This document shows, piece after piece, positions 53,828 through 62,483 of a DNA stretch of 64,000 nucleotides. Where the stretch lies: NCBI GenBank assembly GCA_964575425.1, contig CAZNRD010000008.1:1-64000 (forward strand). Direction: 5' to 3'. Within the stretch, counting starts at the first letter, position 1, and each line of letters starts with the position of its first letter. The position numbers were made by a program, and so were the translations under genes. Origin of the DNA: DATEAV01 sp964575425. GTDB lineage: Bacteria > Chloroflexota > Anaerolineae > Anaerolineales > E44-bin32. The notes under the pieces are model-generated. The model saw only the letters and a list, made by a program, of their open reading frames with translations, had not been told where the DNA came from and made no database searches.

Positions 53828-54952
53828 CTACAGGCTTTCCCAGGCCATGCCGCGCAATGCAGAGAGCGACCGATCACGGCGTGCTCCATACGCGATCGTC
53901 TTGCGGTCCAGTATCTGTGCAATGCGCAGCGCGGCCGTGCCGTCCCCGTACACCGGCGGTCTCCACGTCGGTGGCCGGAACGTTGTCCACGCCTCCAGCG
54001 CCACCTCCGGCGTCGTTCCCACGAGCTTATTCCAGCCCGCGGAGACGGTTGCCACCCATTCGGTCTCCTCGCGCAACGTCAGGCACGGGACTCCCAAGAA
54101 GTAGGCCTCCCGCTGCACACCACCTGAGTCGGTTGCGATGAGGCGGGCGTTCTCCTCCAACACAAGCATGTCAAAGTAGCTCAACGGCTCCAGGGGCCGG
54201 ATGTGCGCCCCGAGGTCCATCCCCAGGTGGTCCAGCGCCAGGCGCGTCCTCGGGTGGAGCGGCAGGATGATCGGCTCTCGCACGCGGTTTAGCGTTTCCA
54301 CGATCCGGCCCAGGCGGATGGCGTCATCGGTGTTGGCCGCCCGGTGAATGGTCACCAGCGAGTAGGCGCGCGGCCGCACGTCGAGTCGATCCAGCATCCC
54401 CGATTGCCTGCGCGCCAGTGGCAGGAAGGTCATCAGCGCATCCAGCATCACATCGCCCACCCAATGGACGCTGTCCCTGATCCCTTCCTCCGTCAAGTGT
54501 TGCACGGCGGCGCGGCTGGCACAGAAATGCACATCCGCCAACGCGTCAGCCACCAGCCGATTGATCTCCTCCGGCATGCGCCGATTGAAGCTCCTCTCCC
54601 CGGCTTCGAGGTGGGCCGTCGGGATGTGAGCCTTGGCTGCCGCCAGTGCTCCGGCCAGGGTCGAGTTCGTGTCGCCGCGCACAATGACCAGATCGGGCGA
54701 CTCCTTGCGCAGCACCTCTTCAAGGCCCACCAGCATTCCGGCTAGCTGCTGACTGTGCGATCCCGATCCCACACCCAGGTTGTAAGCGGGTGGAGGGATC
54801 TCCAGTTCGTCGAAGAAGGTCTGCGACATGAGGTAGTCGTAGTGCTGGCCAGTATGCACCACGATCTCCTCATGCCTGCCCTGCAGCGCCCTGCTCACGG
54901 GCACGCATTGGACGAATTCCGGCCGCGCCCCAACGATGGAGACGATTCTCAC
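53828..54952 (-). CDS. wecB: Non-hydrolysing UDP-GlcNAc 2-epimerase (WecB/WbpI-like)
   Basis: A 374-residue GT-B-like epimerase. G-A-R-P-E-F at the N-terminus, V-R-G-D-T-N-S-T, H-L-E-A-G-E-R-S-F-N-R-R-M-P-E-E-I-N-R and A-T-D-S-G-G-V-Q-R-E are the family signatures. The A-G-E-R-S-F-N-R form resembles WbpI, which epimerises UDP-2,3-diacetamido-glucuronate, more than plain WecB (A-G-L-R-S). With the Gfo/Idh, aminotransferase and acetyltransferase genes at 56169-58935 it forms a near-complete WbpB-E-D-I set. Confidence 0.9.
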   Translation of the reverse strand: MRIVSIVGARPEFVQCVPVSRALQGRHEEIVVHTGQHYDYLMSQTFFDELEIPPPAYNLGVGSGSHSQQLAGMLVGLEEVLRKESPDLVIVRGDTNSTLAGALAAAKAHIPTAHLEAGERSFNRRMPEEINRLVADALADVHFCASRAAVQHLTEEGIRDSVHWVGDVMLDALMTFLPLARRQSGMLDRLDVRPRAYSLVTIHRAANTDDAIRLGRIVETLNRVREPIILPLHPRTRLALDHLGMDLGAHIRPLEPLSYFDMLVLEENARLIATDSGGVQREAYFLGVPCLTLREETEWVATVSAGWNKLVGTTPEVALEAWTTFRPPTWRPPVYGDGTAALRIAQILDRKTIAYGARRDRSLSALRGMAWESL

Positions 54953-54988
54953 TGCATGATCCCTCGATCCGAAACGCTCGAGGCGACG

Positions 54989-55357
54989 CTAGCTGCGCGA
55001 GATCAGAATCACCCCGACACAGACTACGACGGTGCCGGCCAACCGCAAGAGGGATAGGTCTTCCTTGAAGAGAAGCCAGGCCGCAACAAGCATCACCACA
55101 TAGCTCAGGCTGGCAAACGGGTAGGCATAGCTGAGGTCGACGCGCGACAGGGCCACCAACCAGAAGACTGTCCCGGTGACGTAGATCGCAAGACCTGCGA
55201 TCACGTATGGGTTTGTCCCGATGCGCCACAGCAACTCCCCCAGCTTCCCAAGACTCAACGTCAGCGGGCCCATGCTGCCCATGCCCTTCTTCAACAGAAT
55301 CTGACCCAGCGCACCACCGAGCACACTGATCAGGATGTAGCCAATCGCGACGTTCAT
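54989..55357 (-). CDS. EamA/SMR-like small membrane transporter
   Basis: A 122-residue protein with four helices of the small multidrug resistance/EamA half-size type: L-L-K-K-G-M-G-S near residue 20 and A-Y-P-F-A-S-L-S-Y near residue 80. Similar half-size proteins in glycan loci (ArnE/F-like) flip polyprenyl-phosphate sugars. It lies between the GT2 that could make such a lipid and WecB. ATG 55357 follows GGAG at a spacing of seven. An upstream start at 55393 would put a soluble stretch before the first helix. Confidence 0.78.
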   Translation of the reverse strand: MNVAIGYILISVLGGALGQILLKKGMGSMGPLTLSLGKLGELLWRIGTNPYVIAGLAIYVTGTVFWLVALSRVDLSYAYPFASLSYVVMLVAAWLLFKEDLSLLRLAGTVVVCVGVILISRS

Positions 55358-55389
55358 ATGGAATCTCCGTGGACGGTCAGCGTGTGGAG

Positions 55390-56160
55390 TCATAGCGCCC
55401 GAGATCTCCTCGCGCCGGCCATTGACTGGACGACGAGGGGCCGCAGCCCAAGCCGGTGAAGCAGGATGCGGCCCTGGAATCGCAAGTGGGCCGCAGTGGT
55501 CCGCGCCAGCTTGGCTTTCGAAACACCCGCCGCCCTTGCGTGCAACACGGTCGGGAATTCGGCCACCCGGTAGCCAAGAAGCAGGGCCCTGACCAGGATC
55601 TCCGTCCCCGCCAGGAAGCCCGACGATTCGAACGGCACGCTGTCAATCAGGGTGCGCCGGTAGGCACGGAAGAGGGAGGTGTACGTGTAAAGGCGTCGGT
55701 CGACCAGCACGCGGTAAATGAACGACGATCCCCGGCTCAACACCAGCCGATAGCCGGGCACGTTGTCGACGCCACCGCGGGGGTGGTATGGGGAGGCGGT
55801 GACCAGGTCGACGCCCTGTCCCAGGCAGGCCAGAAGCCTGGGAATCTCCGAGAAGGCATAGGTCCCGTCGCTATCAGTCGTCACAACCGTATCGCCACGC
55901 GAGGCAGCAAAGCCAGTCCGCAGGGCGGCTCCCAGCCCGCGGTTGCTTTCGTGTCGTTCAAACCGGATATCGACCCCGGCCCCAGGCTGCAATGCCTTGC
56001 GGAAGGCCTCCGCCGAGCCGTCCGTGCTTCCATCGTCCACCAAGACCAACTCAACCGGGCCTTCACGGGTGAGCTGCACCGCCACCGGCAGCAGCTCCGA
56101 TCTCACCTTGCCAACGCTGCCGATCTCGTTGCAGAAGGGCACAACGATCGAAATACACAT
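55390..56160 (-). CDS. GT2-family glycosyltransferase (polyprenyl-phosphate sugar synthase-like)
   Basis: A 256-residue GT-A enzyme with V-V-P-F-C-N-E, L-V-D-D-G-S-T-D-G-S, N-R-G-L-G-A-A-L and T-T-D-S-D-G-T-Y. This form resembles DPM1/GtrB-like enzymes that make polyprenyl-phosphate sugars, the donors used by the GT-C proteins of the locus. No membrane helices. Eight bases separate it from the Gfo/Idh gene. Confidence 0.85.
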   Translation of the reverse strand: MCISIVVPFCNEIGSVGKVRSELLPVAVQLTREGPVELVLVDDGSTDGSAEAFRKALQPGAGVDIRFERHESNRGLGAALRTGFAASRGDTVVTTDSDGTYAFSEIPRLLACLGQGVDLVTASPYHPRGGVDNVPGYRLVLSRGSSFIYRVLVDRRLYTYTSLFRAYRRTLIDSVPFESSGFLAGTEILVRALLLGYRVAEFPTVLHARAAGVSKAKLARTTAAHLRFQGRILLHRLGLRPLVVQSMAGARRSRAL

Positions 56161-56168
56161 CGCACGGC

Positions 56169-57209
56169 CTAGGCGGGCGCAATCGGCATCATCGCCGGAC
56201 GAAGGTCGCGGGGCTCCCGACCGCCGTGGTGGGCTGCATCCCTGAGCCGCTGCAATACCTCACGCCGTATCGCAGTTGCCAGGAGCAGGGCCCGCTTGCC
56301 CTCGTTGGCCGATACCACCGGCTGCCTGTTGTCCAGGACGCAGTCGACGAAATGCTGCAGCTCGGAATACAGCGGTTCCTGGGTCGGGACGTGGATGCCT
56401 TCCAGGATGCTCTCCTGGCGATACTTGATTCCACGCTGGTTGTGATTCAGGTACTCAGCCGTTGTCCGACGATGAACCGCTATGCTCTTGTTGAGCAAGT
56501 CGGCCTCTACATAAGCCTCCAGGGCAGTCACCTCTATGGAGCGGATCTTCTGCTCGGTGACACGCGAGGCGGTCATCGTCACCAACGGCCCGGCGCCAAA
56601 GCCAAGGTGGACCACTGCGTGATCGATGTCGCCGTCGTGCGCCGTGAGGCCAAAAGCGCTGAACGAGTCGGGTTCCTGCCCGGTGAGATCAAGGGCAAGG
56701 TCGATGTCGTGGATCATGAGGTCCAGTACAACGTCAACGTCGTGGTTGCTGCCTCCGAAGGCGCTCAGCCGCCGCATCGCGATCGCCAGCGGAGTCTTGT
56801 CCTCAAGGACGTTCTTGAGTTCTGTGTAGGCCGGGTTGAACCGTTCGATGTGCCCAACCTGCAAGATGACCCCGGCCGAGGCGGATGCCTCTGCCAGCGC
56901 GTCCGCTTGCTCGATCGTCTCGGCCAGCGGCTTCTCCACCAACACGGGGATCCCTCGTTGGACGCACGTCATCGCAAGATCGAAATGGACTGGCGTGGGC
57001 GTGGCTAAGCTTACCGCCTCAACCTCTGCCAGGAGGCTATCCACACTGGGGAACGCCACCACCTCGTACCGTGCGGCGATTTCCTCCGAGAGGTTCGGGA
57101 CAAGGTCGTACACGCCAACGAGCTGCGCCCTCCGCAAGGTCGAGAAGACGCGGCAGTGCTGCTGCCCCATTCGCCCAAGACCGATCACGCCTACGCGCAA
57201 TTGCTCCAT
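56169..57209 (-). CDS. Gfo/Idh/MocA oxidoreductase (WbpB-like)
   Basis: A 346-residue oxidoreductase. V-G-V-I-G-L-G-R-M-G at the N-terminus binds NAD(P); V-E-K-P-L-A-E-T holds the catalytic E-K-P motif; M-I-H-D-I-D-L follows near residue 170. In this context it fits WbpB, which oxidises C3 of UDP-GlcNAcA ahead of the aminotransferase. ATG 57209 follows AGGAGG at a spacing of six; a longer frame to 57236 adds only nine residues. It precedes the aminotransferase in the pathway. Confidence 0.88.
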   Translation of the reverse strand: MEQLRVGVIGLGRMGQQHCRVFSTLRRAQLVGVYDLVPNLSEEIAARYEVVAFPSVDSLLAEVEAVSLATPTPVHFDLAMTCVQRGIPVLVEKPLAETIEQADALAEASASAGVILQVGHIERFNPAYTELKNVLEDKTPLAIAMRRLSAFGGSNHDVDVVLDLMIHDIDLALDLTGQEPDSFSAFGLTAHDGDIDHAVVHLGFGAGPLVTMTASRVTEQKIRSIEVTALEAYVEADLLNKSIAVHRRTTAEYLNHNQRGIKYRQESILEGIHVPTQEPLYSELQHFVDCVLDNRQPVVSANEGKRALLLATAIRREVLQRLRDAAHHGGREPRDLRPAMMPIAPA

Positions 57210-57244
57210 GGCGCTCCTCCTGCTGCCACCAGACAAGGCACCGA

Positions 57245-58351
57245 CTAAGCGGCGCCAACATCCGCCTTGCGGATGTTCTCCATCGCCGTCACCACAGCCT
57301 CTACCACCCGGTCCAGGTCCTGTTGGTTGAGCGAAGGATGGACAGGCAGTGACATGACTTCCCGGCTTGCCTTTTCGCTCTCAACCAGATCTGCGCCCGA
57401 ACCCATCCACTGGTAGGAGGGCTGCTGAGGGATAGGTGCCGGATAGTACACGCCCACGGCGACCCCCTGTTCGATGATGAGTGGCACCAACCGGCCCCTG
57501 TCCTGGACTCGGATGGTGTATTGGTGGAACACATGCTCGGCGCCTCGCCGAACGCGCGGTGTCACCACCCCGGGGATGTCCCGCAGGCGCTGTGTGAGGT
57601 AGGTCGCGTTTGCTTGCCGTTGCGTGTTCCACGTCTTGAGCTTGGGAAGCTGCGCCAAGCCGATGGCCGCCTGGAGATCGGTCATGCACATGTTGTAGCC
57701 GAGCATCTCGTGAACATATCGTCGCTGGCTGCCATGTTCCCGGAGCATTCGGGCGCGCTCCGCCACAGCCGCCTCGTTCGTGACGATCATGCCGCCTTCT
57801 CCGGTCGTCATGTTCTTGGTGGCATAGAAGGAGAAACAGGCCGTGCCGTATTCGCCTACCCGCCGACCGTTCAGCGTCGCACCATGCGCCTGGCATGCGT
57901 CCTGGATCACGACCAGGTGATGCCCTCGGGCGATCTCGCAGATTGCTTCCATGTCGCACATTTGCCCATACAGATGAACCGGCACAATAGCCCGCGTGCG
58001 CGGGGTGATCCGTGACTCCACGTCGGAGGGGTCGAGGGTGAAGGTGTCTGGCTCTATGTCGGCAAATACCGGGCGGGCACCCACGAAGCGTGCGCAGTCG
58101 GCCGAGGCGATGAAGCTGAACGCTGGCGTGATCACCTCGTCTTCCGGCCCAATACCATGCGCCAGCAGAGCCACATGCAGCGAGCACGTCCCGGATGTCA
58201 GGGCGATGGCATACTCCGCCCCCACGTAGGCTCCAAAACGCTCCTCAAACTCGCGAACCCTCGGACCGTGGGCAAGCTGCCCCGACTCGAGCACTGCCAG
58301 AAGGCCGGCTTTCTCTTCCTCGCCGATTTGTGGACGCGAGATCGGTATCAT
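57245..58351 (-). CDS. DegT/DnrJ/EryC1/StrS aminotransferase (WbpE-like)
   Basis: A 368-residue PLP-dependent sugar aminotransferase. I-P-I-S-R-P at the N-terminus, L-T-S-G-T-C-S-L, V-I-Q-D-A-C-Q-A-H-G and the Schiff-base lysine in F-Y-A-T-K-N-M-T-T-G-E-G-G are typical of the family. WbpE puts an amino group on C3 of a nucleotide sugar. ATG 58351 follows GGAGGG at a spacing of five; the ORF to 58441 adds residues antisense-like to the acetyltransferase. Overlaps the acetyltransferase gene by four bases. Confidence 0.9.
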   Translation of the reverse strand: MIPISRPQIGEEEKAGLLAVLESGQLAHGPRVREFEERFGAYVGAEYAIALTSGTCSLHVALLAHGIGPEDEVITPAFSFIASADCARFVGARPVFADIEPDTFTLDPSDVESRITPRTRAIVPVHLYGQMCDMEAICEIARGHHLVVIQDACQAHGATLNGRRVGEYGTACFSFYATKNMTTGEGGMIVTNEAAVAERARMLREHGSQRRYVHEMLGYNMCMTDLQAAIGLAQLPKLKTWNTQRQANATYLTQRLRDIPGVVTPRVRRGAEHVFHQYTIRVQDRGRLVPLIIEQGVAVGVYYPAPIPQQPSYQWMGSGADLVESEKASREVMSLPVHPSLNQQDLDRVVEAVVTAMENIRKADVGAA

Positions 58352-58935
58352 GAGTTCCCTCCTGGCTGGAAGGTCCAGCCATCCTGCGGGCAGCGATAGC
58401 CTCCTGCGCCTTCGGGTTCTAGCCGGCGGCCGCAGCGGCACACGTACCCGACGTCACGGGCCGGTACCCCGACAACGAGCGTATGATCCGCCACGTCACG
58501 AACGACGACGGAACCCGCCGCGACCATCGCAAACCGGCCTACAGTCACACCCGGCAGGATCAACGCGCCCGCTCCAATCGACGCACCATATCGAATCAGA
58601 ATCGGCTCCACGGTCCAGTCATTGGCCGACTTGAGCACTCCCTCGGGCGTGATCGCCCGGGGATAGGTGTCGTTTGTCAGACATGCTTGTGGCCCCAGGA
58701 ATACACCGCTTTCAACTGTCGCGCCGTGATAGACAAGGGCACTGTTTTGAATCTTGACGTTGTCGCCAATCGTCACGCCGACGTCGATGTAGACATCCTT
58801 GCCGATGATGCACGTGTGTCCGATCCGTGCCCCTTCGCGAACTTGAGCGCGGTGCCAGATCGAGGTGCCCGGCCCAACCTCTGCGTCAGGCGAAACGTCG
58901 GCAGACGGATGAATGCGCGCAGTCGGATCTATCAT
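58348..58935 (-). CDS. Left-handed beta-helix acetyltransferase (WbpD/WlbB-like) with Cys-rich tail
   Basis: A 195-residue hexapeptide-repeat acyltransferase. Repeats such as I-G-H-T-C-I-I, V-T-I-G-D-N-V and G-A-S-I-G-A-G-A-L-I run through residues 10-150 and fit WbpD, which N-acetylates UDP-GlcNAc3NA. The last 35 residues carry C-R-C-G...Y-R-C-P-Q-D-G, like a zinc ribbon in which the fourth Cys is Asp. It is expressed with the aminotransferase (four-base overlap). Confidence 0.87.
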   Translation of the reverse strand: MIDPTARIHPSADVSPDAEVGPGTSIWHRAQVREGARIGHTCIIGKDVYIDVGVTIGDNVKIQNSALVYHGATVESGVFLGPQACLTNDTYPRAITPEGVLKSANDWTVEPILIRYGASIGAGALILPGVTVGRFAMVAAGSVVVRDVADHTLVVGVPARDVGYVCRCGRRLEPEGAGGYRCPQDGWTFQPGGNS

Positions 58936-59056
58936 GAATGCCGCCCTCGGGGTCGATTGGGTGTGAGACGTCTGCGGGGAGTCTGGGCGATGCGCCTTGC
59001 GATCGTTGCTGCACGCCCCCGTCGGCCATCAGCCGGGCCCTGCGGCAGGCTGCAGC

Positions 59057-60825
59057 CTAGGGTTGCAGCAACGCTGACTTCTGGGCCGCACGGTCCGCCA
59101 GGTCAGTGCGGTCTTGTGTGGTCCACCACCAGGCGTACACGCCGAGCTCTTCCGATGCTTCGTGGATACCCTCAAACAAGGGTCGGGCCTGGTCCAGCGC
59201 ACCAAGCCAAGTCAGGTTGTAGGCCAGCGCCTTGCGGATGCCCCGGTGGCCCGCGTCGAGGGCGAATGCCACTCGTAGTGGCTCAAGCGCTCGCCCGTAG
59301 TCTCCCGCATCCATGGCCATCAGCCCAAGCCGGTAGTTCGCGCTGACATTGCCTGGGTGCAGGACCACCGCCCGAGAAAGGAGGTCGGCAGCCAAATCCC
59401 GATCGTCGGACGAGCCATCACCGACTTCCGGGGGCGACGGCCAGTGACGCAGGTCCTCTCGGGCCAGGAGGACGCTACCTATGTTGGCCAGCCCGGCGGA
59501 CAGCACCTGACGTCGAAACACGGCGAGAAGCAAGACAACCACCGCGCCGATCACCGTCCACTTGGGACGGAAAAGCGTCGGCCTCCGCAGTGCGTGCATG
59601 ATCGCAGCAGGCCGTTCCCACTCTACTGCGCGCACAGCCCCAAAACCCATCGCGGCCACGCCGAAAGGGAGGAGGAGGAACCCCACCCCTCCAGTGGTGA
59701 ACAACGGGTCCTCGACCAAGCCCATCACCAGAAGGGCAACGATTGACCCCGCAGCCGCACCACGCAGCTGGGCTGCTGGCTCCTCCGCCAGCGAATCTCT
59801 CCCCCTTCTCGCCCGAAGACATCCGATGGCACCCGACGCCAGAGCCATGAAGCTCACGAGCCCTATGGCTCCCATCTCCATCAGCAAGTCCAGGTACAGA
59901 TTGTGGCTTGTCGTTGTGAACAATGCGGGGATCAGGAGGATGTATCGCGAGTACAGTCCGGCAAACGATGCTAGCCCTCCGCCCGTGAGCAGGAACTCAC
60001 CGGCCAGCCTGGTGGCATTGTGGATCAGCTCCAGTCTTTGGCCAACTTGTGGGCTCTGCGCGATGCCTGGCCAACCGCCGGCCACAAGCCACGCACCGGC
60101 CAGCAACAATGCAGCCAGAACCGGTAGACCAAACAGGCACAGCACCCGCAAGCGGCGGCGCCATCCGGTCTCACACCTGGTGGACGGAACCGCGAGAGCG
60201 AACAGCATCCCAGCGCCTGCTCCGAGCCACGCGCTGTGCTCCCCACTTGCCCGAAGCCCGACGATAAGAGCGGCCAGCGCGCCAATGGTCAAAGAGAACG
60301 CAAGCTGGCGATGAGACCTGACCCCTTGAAGGAGTGCAGGAAGGGCAAAGGGGGCTGTCAAGGCCATCAGGCCGGCGAAAATATGTCTGTTCTTGCTGCG
60401 AATGGCCCGACCTCGGCCCCCCTCGCCTCTGCTACCCAGGTCAGCAGCGCCCCCAGCGAAGTGAGCATTCCAAGACCAACCATCCCTCCGACGACGAATC
60501 CCTGGTTCTCGCGCGGTTGGCGTGCGATGGAATAGTACAGCAGCACGGCCACAAGGATGAGACCTGCCTTGCCCAGCGCGGCTGTTCGGTCGTATGCCGT
60601 CCAGACCCCGAGTGCCCCGGCCGCGAGGAAGCCCGCAATTGCCCAATCAAGACCGGTCTGGAATCGGCGACGATCCCCCCAGATGACGACGGCTGCCCAG
60701 GGGACCACCACCAGGCCCAGCAGTGCCCACTCCACCCCAGGTGGCAGCATCCACGTCAGAGCTGCCGCGGCGGTGAGGCCGAGCAAGACCAAGTCGAATC
60801 TTCGACTCGTGACGAACAGGCGCAT
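59057..60825 (-). pseudogene. Frameshifted O-antigen ligase-like gene with C-terminal TPR
   Basis: Two frames make one protein of about 588 residues. The first (60367-60825) gives helices and ends after F-A-A-R-T-D-I-F-S-P-A; the second (to 59057) continues with F-A-G-L-M-A-L-T-A-P-F and the O-antigen ligase loop T-T-S-H-N-L-Y-L-D-L-L-M-E-M-G, then a TPR-like tail (about the last 120 residues, V-L-H-P-G-N-V-S-A-N-Y-R-L-G). The shift lies at an A4 run in the plus strand (60378-60381): adding one base joins the frames without a stop. Either a recent mutation, a sequencing error or a slippage-prone tract. Four bases from the radical SAM gene. Confidence 0.8.
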
Positions 60826-60829
60826 GCGC

Positions 60830-62473
60830 CTAGTCGCCCGCCTGCCAGCGCAGGTGCTGCAGACCCACGCTCAGTGCGGTTCTGAACGTTGAGCGGTCAA
60901 AGAGGAGCATCTTGAGGTAGGTGAACGCCGGACCAGGCCTGAGGGCCCACTCCCGGAACGCCCGTTTCTGCCAGTAGAGAAGTCGCTCAGCCGAGAGCCC
61001 TGGGTAGTCAAGTACCGTCTCTTTGTCCATATCCACCTGCTCCCAGCGAGTGCCTTGCCGGAACCAGCCGTTCTTCACCACCTCAAAGAAGAAGGGGGTG
61101 CCGGGATGGGGCGCTGCTACATGGAACAGGGCAATGTCGAGCGGAAGCTCCTTGGCGAACCGGATCGTCTGGCGGATGGATTCCTCCGTCTCCCCGGGGA
61201 GCCCGACGATGAAATAGCCCCAGTTCCGGATTCCGGCCTTCTTCGCCCAGCGGAGGGCACGTCCTACTTTCGCGGGATTGGTGCCCTTGCGGGCGCGCTT
61301 CAGGATCTGCTCGTCCCCGCTTTCGATCCCCCACGAGATGTACCAGCAGCCGGACCTGCCCATCAGCTGCAGCATCTCCTCGTCGACATAGTCCACCCGG
61401 CTGTTACAGGTCCAGCGGATGTCGATGCCGGAGTCGATGATCCGCTGGCATAGATCGACCACCTGATCCCTGTTGACGGTGAACAGGTCGGCGTACATGT
61501 GGATGTTGCTGATCCCCAGGCGCTTGAGCTGCCAGAGTTCCTCCATGATGAGCTGCGGGGATCGCAGACGTACGCTGTACTGGTAGTTGACGTGCTTGAT
61601 GCAGAAAATGCAGCCCGCCGGGCAGCCACGGCTGGTGACAATGAAGGTGAACGGTCCCTTCATCAGAGGCATGCGGTACTTCTGCAGCGGCAGCAGATCG
61701 TGCCGCGGGACGGGCAGGCCGTCGAGATCGGCAATGAATGGCCGCGCGGCGTTGACCACGACCTCGTCGCCACGTCTCCAGACCAGTCCTTTGATACCTG
61801 CCAGATCCACCGTGCCGGCCGCGTCGATCGAAGGCCTGTACTCGGCATCGTGGTCGGCGAACAGTCGGCACAGGGACTCGTCGCGCTGGTCGATTCTCCC
61901 CTCCAGGTGATCTAGCAGGTCGCGGAGCGTGAGCTCCGGCTCACCCAGCAGGATGTAGTCCAGGCTGGGATACGGACGCATCGTCTCCCTCGGGATGGGG
62001 GTGACATGCGTCCCGAAGGCGATCGTCCGCGCCCCGCAAGCCTTGGCCAGGAAAGTTCCATACATGTCGTTTTCAAGGGTCGGTGCCGTCACCTGGGTCA
62101 GGTAGTACTTGGGTCGATGAGCATCAAGCAGGCGAGCGAATTCCGGCCATCCCATCCGCTCAGCGTTCGCATCGATGACCTTGACCGTGTACGTGGGGGT
62201 TAGCATCGCCGCCAGCTGGGCCAGAGAGACCTGAGGCCATACCATGTTCTCGCGAGTTCGCCTTCCGACGCGGTGCTGGCATCGAATCCACAGGTCACCG
62301 TCCGGCGTCGGCGGGTTGACGAGCAGGACGTCCACCTTCTCAGCGGACGCCGCCGACCGGCTAATCCCTTGCCGAACAATCTCATCCGCATCGGCGAAGT
62401 CCGCCATGCGCAACCTCGGCACCCGCCGGGAGCCCATGTTCTCTTCATGTCTGTCCAATTGCGATGCGCTCAC
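60830..62473 (-). CDS. B12-binding-domain radical SAM protein
   Basis: A 547-residue protein. The N-terminal half resembles a B12-binding domain (V-D-V-L-L-V-N-P-P-T-P near residue 50), then the radical SAM core with Cys284-x3-Cys288-x2-Cys291 (C-P-A-G-C-I-F-C) binding the 4Fe-4S cluster. G-I-E-S-G-D-E-Q and F-I-V-G-L-P-G-E-T-E are usual core strands. Members do methylations and ring or carbon rearrangements; none is a standard glycan enzyme. GTG start with AGAGGT five bases ahead. Neighbours suggest a modification of the glycan or its lipid carrier, which is inference. Confidence 0.88.
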   Translation of the reverse strand: MSASQLDRHEENMGSRRVPRLRMADFADADEIVRQGISRSAASAEKVDVLLVNPPTPDGDLWIRCQHRVGRRTRENMVWPQVSLAQLAAMLTPTYTVKVIDANAERMGWPEFARLLDAHRPKYYLTQVTAPTLENDMYGTFLAKACGARTIAFGTHVTPIPRETMRPYPSLDYILLGEPELTLRDLLDHLEGRIDQRDESLCRLFADHDAEYRPSIDAAGTVDLAGIKGLVWRRGDEVVVNAARPFIADLDGLPVPRHDLLPLQKYRMPLMKGPFTFIVTSRGCPAGCIFCIKHVNYQYSVRLRSPQLIMEELWQLKRLGISNIHMYADLFTVNRDQVVDLCQRIIDSGIDIRWTCNSRVDYVDEEMLQLMGRSGCWYISWGIESGDEQILKRARKGTNPAKVGRALRWAKKAGIRNWGYFIVGLPGETEESIRQTIRFAKELPLDIALFHVAAPHPGTPFFFEVVKNGWFRQGTRWEQVDMDKETVLDYPGLSAERLLYWQKRAFREWALRPGPAFTYLKMLLFDRSTFRTALSVGLQHLRWQAGD

Positions 62474-62483
62474 ATCGACCTCT

